From the NCBI GenBank assembly GCA_006218035.1, contig VBWC01000009.1, positions 1 through 63,770 on the forward strand: a stretch of 63,770 nucleotides of DNA. Direction: 5' to 3'. The DNA comes from Gammaproteobacteria bacterium (GTDB lineage Bacteria > Pseudomonadota > Gammaproteobacteria > VBWC01). The notes under the pieces are model-generated. The model was given only the letters and a program-made list of their open reading frames with translations, did not search any database and was not told the origin of the DNA. The number at the start of each line of letters is the position of its first letter. The first letter of the stretch is position 1. Shown here one piece after another: positions 59,699 to 63,770 of this stretch. The translations under genes and the position numbers were made by a program.

Positions 59699-59738
59699 CC
59701 GGCCTTTAACGTACGGTGACGCGTGAAGGCCGGTTTTT
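59699..59738 (+). terminator. Intrinsic terminator of the carbonic anhydrase gene
   Basis: CCGGCCTT and AAGGCCGG form an 8-bp stem with a 19-base loop that can pair further, followed by five T. It lies 41 bases after the stop codon. Confidence 0.85.
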
Positions 59739-59785
59739 CGTTACTTCCATAGCCCACTGCGAGGAGATAATTCTTTATCACAGGT

Positions 59786-61987
59786 ATGAGCTCCGCCGTA
59801 CAAAGAAGCTGGTATGTGGTTGCGTGGTGCGTGGCGGTTATATTGCCGGTCAGTGCACATGCTGCATCGACAATGAGTACGAAGCCGATCCATCATGATA
59901 TTGTTGTCACGTTGTCGCCGACGGATCATGCGATTTCCGTCGTCGACACCGTCCGTTTCGGCACGGCTCGTTCAAAATTCGTATTTTCGTTGCACCGCGA
60001 TCTCAAGCTGACTCTGCAATCGCCAGGTGCGGACCTCAGGCAGGTTGGGAGCGAGGCCTGCGGTGGTCCCGGTTCGCGTGGCTCTGCGGCTTGTTACGAG
60101 ATTGTATTCAAGGCGCCAGCCGACAAGGTCTCGCTACGCTATCAAGGTGTGATTTTTCATCCGTTAGTGCAGCAGCAAGATGACGTCAGGGTATCCGAAC
60201 TCACCGAAGGGACTATCGTCGATGCCGGCGTATTTCTCGACTCCGGTTCTCGATGGTATCCGGTGGCGGACGCAGAATTGGTGACCTTCGCGCTTGAGGC
60301 CTCGATGCCCGCCGGCTGGGACGTTGTCAGTCAGGGTAAACGCCTTGTCCACGTAAAAGATGAGGCCCGGACCCGCGTTGTCTGGGCGGCGCCTCAGCCG
60401 CAAGATGACATTTATCTGATCGCCGGCAGATATCACGAATACTCAAGCGCCGCTCGGGATATTCCCGTACAGGTATTCCTGCGTAGCGCCGATGATGCTC
60501 TGGCGCAGCAGTATCTGGACGCCGGTGTTGAGTATCTCGCGATGTACGACAATCTCCTCGGGCCGTATCCCCATGAAAAGTTCGCGGTAGTGGAGAATTT
60601 CTGGGAGACAGGCTACGGAATGCCGTCATTCACGGTGCTGGGCCCTAAGGTCATGCGCTTTCCTTTTATACTTCATTCATCGTATCCACATGAGATTCTT
60701 CACAACTGGTGGGGCAACGGCGTATACGTCGACTATGAGAAAGGCAACTGGAGTGAGGGCCTGACGGCCTACCTGGCCGATCATTTGATCCGGGAAAAGA
60801 ACGGCGACGCTACGGAGTACCGTAGAGCGGCCCTGCAAAATTACCAGGACTATGTCGCCGCGAACAATGAATTTCCGCTGGTACAGTTTACCGGGCGTCA
60901 CAGTTCCGCGAGTGAGGCCATCGGTTACGGAAAGACGATGATGCTGTTCCATATGTTGCGGCAGCGAACCGGCGATGAGGTATTTCTGGAGTCGCTCAGA
61001 CGATTTTATTCGGTAAACAGGTTCCGTCGCGCGACCTTCGATGATCTCCGGCGTGCTTTTGAGGAAACCTCCGGATGGCGGTACGGTTCGTTCTTTGACC
61101 AATGGATATTGCGTACCGGTGCTCCGGTACTACGGGTTAACGATCTGGCCGTTTCCAAAGCTGGAGGGGGTTACCGGCTGGATTTCGAATTGGCACAGAC
61201 GCAGGCGACTGCGCACTACAATTTACAGGTTCCGGTCGCGGTTACGCTTGAAGGGATTGCCGAGGCGTATCAAACGCGCCTGTCGATGGACGACAAGACG
61301 TTAAAGGTTCGGTTCGCCTTTGCCGAACGCCCGCTCCGGGTGGAAATCGATCCGGAGTTTGATCTGTTCAGGCATTTGGCAGCCGATGAGCGTCCGGCGA
61401 CGCTCAGCCAGATTTTTGGGGCTGATCGAGTATTGATCGTATTGCCTGAAAAGGCGTCTGCGGAGATGCGACGGGGCTATCAGAAAGCGGTCGAAACATG
61501 GCCAGCCGCGAACGGATCGTCACCGGAGGTCCGCTGGGATAATGAGTTAACCGCATTGCCAAAAGCGGTTGCGGTGGTGGTGGTCGGGCAGGAAAATCGT
61601 TTCCGCGATGTCGTGCTCCCGTCGGCCGATGCATCCGTGGATGGGCACGGTAATCTTAACATCGGCGAAAAGCGTTATGCCGGAGCGGATTTGTCGGTCG
61701 CATTGGTGGCGAATGGTGCGGATCGCGATCATTGGCCGCTGTTGTGGTTAGTGGCGGATTCACCGGCGGCACTGCCGGGGCTGATGCGTAAACTTCCCCA
61801 TTACGGCAAGTACAGCTACGTAATGTTCAACGGGGCGGAGCCAACGAATATCGATCGTGGTGTCTGGACGGTCACTGCTTCGTCGATGTCAGTAGTGGTG
61901 CCCTACAAGGATGGTGGCGCGGGAACCGCGTCGGGAAGAAAACTTAAACCGCGTCATCCGTTGACGGATGCGAAAATTACACAGTAG
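59786..61987 (+). CDS. M1-like zinc metallopeptidase, exported
   Basis: A 733-residue protein with a signal peptide (~1-27). The gluzincin zinc site is HEILH at 302-306, with Glu in NWSEGLTAYLADH at 324 as third ligand. An N-terminal beta domain (~35-235) and the C-terminal helical region (ETSGWRYGSFFDQWILRTGAPVL) match M1 aminopeptidases. Two departures: the spacing is HExxH-X17-E instead of X18, and the substrate motif GAMEN is replaced by ETGYGMPS. The last ~190 residues are an extra domain of unknown role. Function is probably periplasmic proteolysis or a related peptidase-like activity. Confidence 0.85.
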   Translation: MSSAVQRSWYVVAWCVAVILPVSAHAASTMSTKPIHHDIVVTLSPTDHAISVVDTVRFGTARSKFVFSLHRDLKLTLQSPGADLRQVGSEACGGPGSRGSAACYEIVFKAPADKVSLRYQGVIFHPLVQQQDDVRVSELTEGTIVDAGVFLDSGSRWYPVADAELVTFALEASMPAGWDVVSQGKRLVHVKDEARTRVVWAAPQPQDDIYLIAGRYHEYSSAARDIPVQVFLRSADDALAQQYLDAGVEYLAMYDNLLGPYPHEKFAVVENFWETGYGMPSFTVLGPKVMRFPFILHSSYPHEILHNWWGNGVYVDYEKGNWSEGLTAYLADHLIREKNGDATEYRRAALQNYQDYVAANNEFPLVQFTGRHSSASEAIGYGKTMMLFHMLRQRTGDEVFLESLRRFYSVNRFRRATFDDLRRAFEETSGWRYGSFFDQWILRTGAPVLRVNDLAVSKAGGGYRLDFELAQTQATAHYNLQVPVAVTLEGIAEAYQTRLSMDDKTLKVRFAFAERPLRVEIDPEFDLFRHLAADERPATLSQIFGADRVLIVLPEKASAEMRRGYQKAVETWPAANGSSPEVRWDNELTALPKAVAVVVVGQENRFRDVVLPSADASVDGHGNLNIGEKRYAGADLSVALVANGADRDHWPLLWLVADSPAALPGLMRKLPHYGKYSYVMFNGAEPTNIDRGVWTVTASSMSVVVPYKDGGAGTASGRKLKPRHPLTDAKITQ

Positions 61988-62018
61988 AGCGGTCGCCCGA
62001 CCGGTATGTCAGGCCTGA

Positions 62019-62200
62019 TCAGCCGTTGCGCCGATTGAGTTGCAGCCCGTTCTCCTGCATGCGACGGGTAAGATCGATCGGCATAATCGGGCGGCTCATA
62101 CAGAAACCCTGTGCCTTGTCGCATTTCAGGCCGGCCAGAACGAACCATGCCTCATGGGAGATGTTCAGGCCGACCGTATCTTGAGTCCTGCGGCTAATAT
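62019..62200 (-). pseudogene. Remnant of an EAL-domain (c-di-GMP phosphodiesterase) gene
   Basis: The minus strand ends in EAWFVLAGLKCDKAQGF and CMSRPIMP, the C-terminal helix and strand of EAL domains (normally L..LGCD.AQGY..SRPMP), then stops at TGA. Upstream only about 20 residues (TVGLNIS) continue, and the VAEGVET part is missing. No start codon with context exists. It is a decayed 3' fragment, about 60 codons of a ~250-residue domain. Confidence 0.8.
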
Positions 62201-62220
62201 TTGACTAGATCGACGAACAA

Positions 62221-62556
62221 CTACACTTCGAACTTGACGGCCTCGTCCTGAACAATGAGATTGTTCGCGGCCGGCTTGCCGCTCCTGGCGATATTGCCAG
62301 TGATTTTCTTGTAATAGGCGGCGGCGGCGTCGCGCAGTTCCTCGAATTCGCCAGGCCCGGTGTATCCATGAGGCAGAGAGACTTCCAGCGGCGAGGTTTT
62401 ACCGGACGGATGTTTGACGTCGACGCATATATCGGTATGGTGGTGGCCGTCCAGTTCCAGGTCAAAGTAAATGCGGGAGGCGATATGCTTTTCGCTGCTT
62501 CCGGCGTCCTTGGAGTTTTGGATGCAGCGACGAAACGTTACAGTGGCCAATCCCAT
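62221..62556 (-). CDS. Hypothetical protein, 111 residues
   Basis: ATG read from 62556 is preceded by GGAGG eight bases upstream, a strong site. The protein begins MGLATVTFRRCIQNSKDAGS, has a strand-rich part with HIASRIYFDLELDGHHHTDICVDVKH, and ends with helix EFEELRDAAAAYYKKITGN and NLIVQDEAVKFEV. The triple His could bind metal. No signal or membrane segment. I do not recognise the family. It diverges from the RpfE-type gene. Confidence 0.7.
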   Translation of the reverse strand: MGLATVTFRRCIQNSKDAGSSEKHIASRIYFDLELDGHHHTDICVDVKHPSGKTSPLEVSLPHGYTGPGEFEELRDAAAAYYKKITGNIARSGKPAANNLIVQDEAVKFEV

Positions 62557-62712
62557 ATCGTGTATCCTCCGAATCAGGGTAGTAGTAGCATTAAAAGCGC
62601 CGCGACCAGGCCATAGATTGCATCATACTAACGGGGCTGCGCAAGTCCCGCGCAGAGACCCTGAGATCATCTAACTTTGTTCGGTTCACGAAAACATCCG
62701 CATGGTGCCGCG

Positions 62713-63702
62713 ATGCCCACCAGGCTCACCTTGATTTGCAATCAATCGACGGCGGCGGGTGCGTTGCCGGAAGCAACTCCGTCGGGCCGTTCACCCGCGC
62801 GGAACATGTTGCTTGCGCGCGGGGAGTCGCGCCAGGTACCACCGCGGGCAATGGATGCCACGTTATTTGATATTTTTGGTCTCGATGCAGGTGACGGCAA
62901 AGATCTGCCGATTGCCGCTGTCACGCGGACGCTGCTGCCAGGCATGGTCCGTGACCGTTGGTGGATCCATGCCGATCCGGTCTATTGCCAGGCCGATCGA
63001 GACAGCGTGGTGCTGGTCGCCGACGTTTCTGAAGGTCTGTCCCCTGAAGAGAGGCAGGCGCTGACAACGGCACTGTCACCATTGTTTGCGGATGCCGGAA
63101 TGGAGCTTCAGCCTGGCATCGACGGGTGGTTCGTGGCGGCGCCGGCGGATATCCGCATCACGACGAGTTTGCTCGCGGATACGCTGGGCAGGCCTATTCT
63201 GGATTATCTGCCGCGCGGACCCGACGGCGGGTTCTGGCGTCGATTGATGAACGAGGCGCAGATGACGCTGCACGACATTCCGATAAATCAGCGACGCATC
63301 TCGACCGGGAAACCACCGGCGAACAGTCTGTGGTTCTGGGGCGGAGGGCAGCTGCCGTCGTTGCCGACAACCCGGCCACCGATTACGACCTGGAGCGATT
63401 ACCCGCTCGCGCGCGGCCTCGCTCAGCTCGCCGGCACACCGTGCCAGCCGTCCCCGAGCGATGCACAGGACTGGCTGGGGCGGCGTCAAAGCGGCGATCA
63501 TCTTGTCACCGTTCGTCCGGCGGTACCGGATGGCGGATCGGACAGGTCGTCGTTGGAGGAGACATGGTTCGCACCGCTTTACCAGGCACTGAAATCGCGG
63601 CGGCTGGACTCTGTCACGGTGCATCCGCTCACCGGCATCGTTTACACTGTCACTGCACGGCAGGCGGGAAGATGGTGGAAGTTCTGGAAAGCATCTATAT
63701 GA
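62713..63702 (+). CDS. RpfE-type / phosphoglycerate mutase-like protein
   Basis: A 329-residue cytoplasmic protein. The core RDRWWIHADPVYCQADRDSVVLV, PDGGFWRRLMNEAQMTLHDIPINQRR and PPANSLWFWGGGQLP match the uncharacterised proteobacterial family annotated as 'regulatory protein RpfE type' or cofactor-independent phosphoglycerate mutase, usually found next to recJ. A role in catalysis is unproven. ATG 62713 is preferred over TTG 62677, which lacks a ribosome site. recJ, if present, would lie beyond the window. Confidence 0.8.
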   Translation: MPTRLTLICNQSTAAGALPEATPSGRSPARNMLLARGESRQVPPRAMDATLFDIFGLDAGDGKDLPIAAVTRTLLPGMVRDRWWIHADPVYCQADRDSVVLVADVSEGLSPEERQALTTALSPLFADAGMELQPGIDGWFVAAPADIRITTSLLADTLGRPILDYLPRGPDGGFWRRLMNEAQMTLHDIPINQRRISTGKPPANSLWFWGGGQLPSLPTTRPPITTWSDYPLARGLAQLAGTPCQPSPSDAQDWLGRRQSGDHLVTVRPAVPDGGSDRSSLEETWFAPLYQALKSRRLDSVTVHPLTGIVYTVTARQAGRWWKFWKASI

Positions 63703-63732
63703 AACATCAACCTAAGGAGGCTCTGAATAAGA

Positions 63733-63770
63733 GGTTTCTTGTCATTTCGACCGCAGGCGACCGCCATGGA
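63733..63770. repeat. Start of a dispersed intergenic repeat (truncated by the window)
   Basis: The last bases read TTGTCATTTCGACCGCAGG, the opening of a widespread short intergenic repeat type (GTCATTTCGACCG..GG..GAGAAATCT). It is recognised by pattern only; the second half is outside the window. Confidence 0.4.

Overview
The window looks like ordinary core chromosome of a GC-rich gammaproteobacterium, probably from the deep-branching Chromatiales/Acidiferrobacterales-like part of the class rather than an enteric. The reasons are gene order and protein type: smpB, ratA-rnfH-bamE, recN-nadK, hrcA-grpE-dnaK-dnaJ, carAB-greA, yhbY/rlmE-ftsH-folP-glmM, tpiA-secG-tRNA-Leu, a 14-gene nuo operon with separate nuoC and nuoD, surE-pcm-yqaA-nlpD, alaC-hom-thrC and petABC. 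HrcA with a CIRCE operator is absent from enterics. No phage, insertion sequence, CRISPR array, toxin island or biosynthetic cluster was seen. This placement is inference from layout and similarity remembered by eye; no search was run.

Layout. 1-3.4 kb: end of an unknown gene, an FMN-type flavoprotein, a broken uppP remnant, an unknown small protein and a seven-blade FG-GAP lipoprotein. 3.4-6.1 kb (minus): tmRNA, an OmpA-like lipoprotein and smpB. 6.3-12 kb: a sodium symporter, ratA-rnfH, bamE diverging from fur, then recN and nadK. 12-18 kb: heat-shock genes hrcA-grpE-dnaK-dnaJ and dapB. 18-23.5 kb: carAB-greA and a DUF4149 gene. 23.5-30.6 kb: yhbY diverging from rlmE-ftsH, then folP, glmM, tpiA, secG and tRNA-Leu(GAG). 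30.7-45.1 kb: nuoA-N (complex I). 45.2-48 kb: surE-pcm-yqaA-nlpD, without rpoS. 48-52.3 kb: a Mth938-fold gene diverging from alaC-hom-thrC. 52.3-56.2 kb: two unknown envelope genes and petABC (cytochrome bc1). 56.4-63.8 kb is more accessory: a DUF6763 gene, a phosphoesterase-like/tetraheme cytochrome fusion, a candidate sigma-54 regulatory element with a tiny membrane protein, alpha-carbonic anhydrase, an M1-like metallopeptidase, an EAL-domain remnant, an unknown gene, an RpfE-type protein and the start of what looks like a dispersed repeat.

How it works together. The genome invests in respiration (complex I and bc1 in one window) and proteostasis (DnaK system, FtsH, trans-translation). The most interesting signals are regulatory. 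(1) A GG-N10-GC sigma-54-type promoter at 58246-58261 fires directly into a terminator-like hairpin that overlaps an 18-codon ORF, ahead of a 58-residue membrane protein. (2) carAB has a promoter, a leader hairpin and a hairpin-plus-U-tract terminator, all upstream of carA. (3) Heat-shock control is layered: CIRCE at hrcA, plus two sigma-32-type promoters hidden in the 3' ends of hrcA and grpE. (4) smpB and nuoA look leaderless. (5) An OmpA-like lipoprotein appears to start at a rare ATT codon behind a perfect Shine-Dalgarno.
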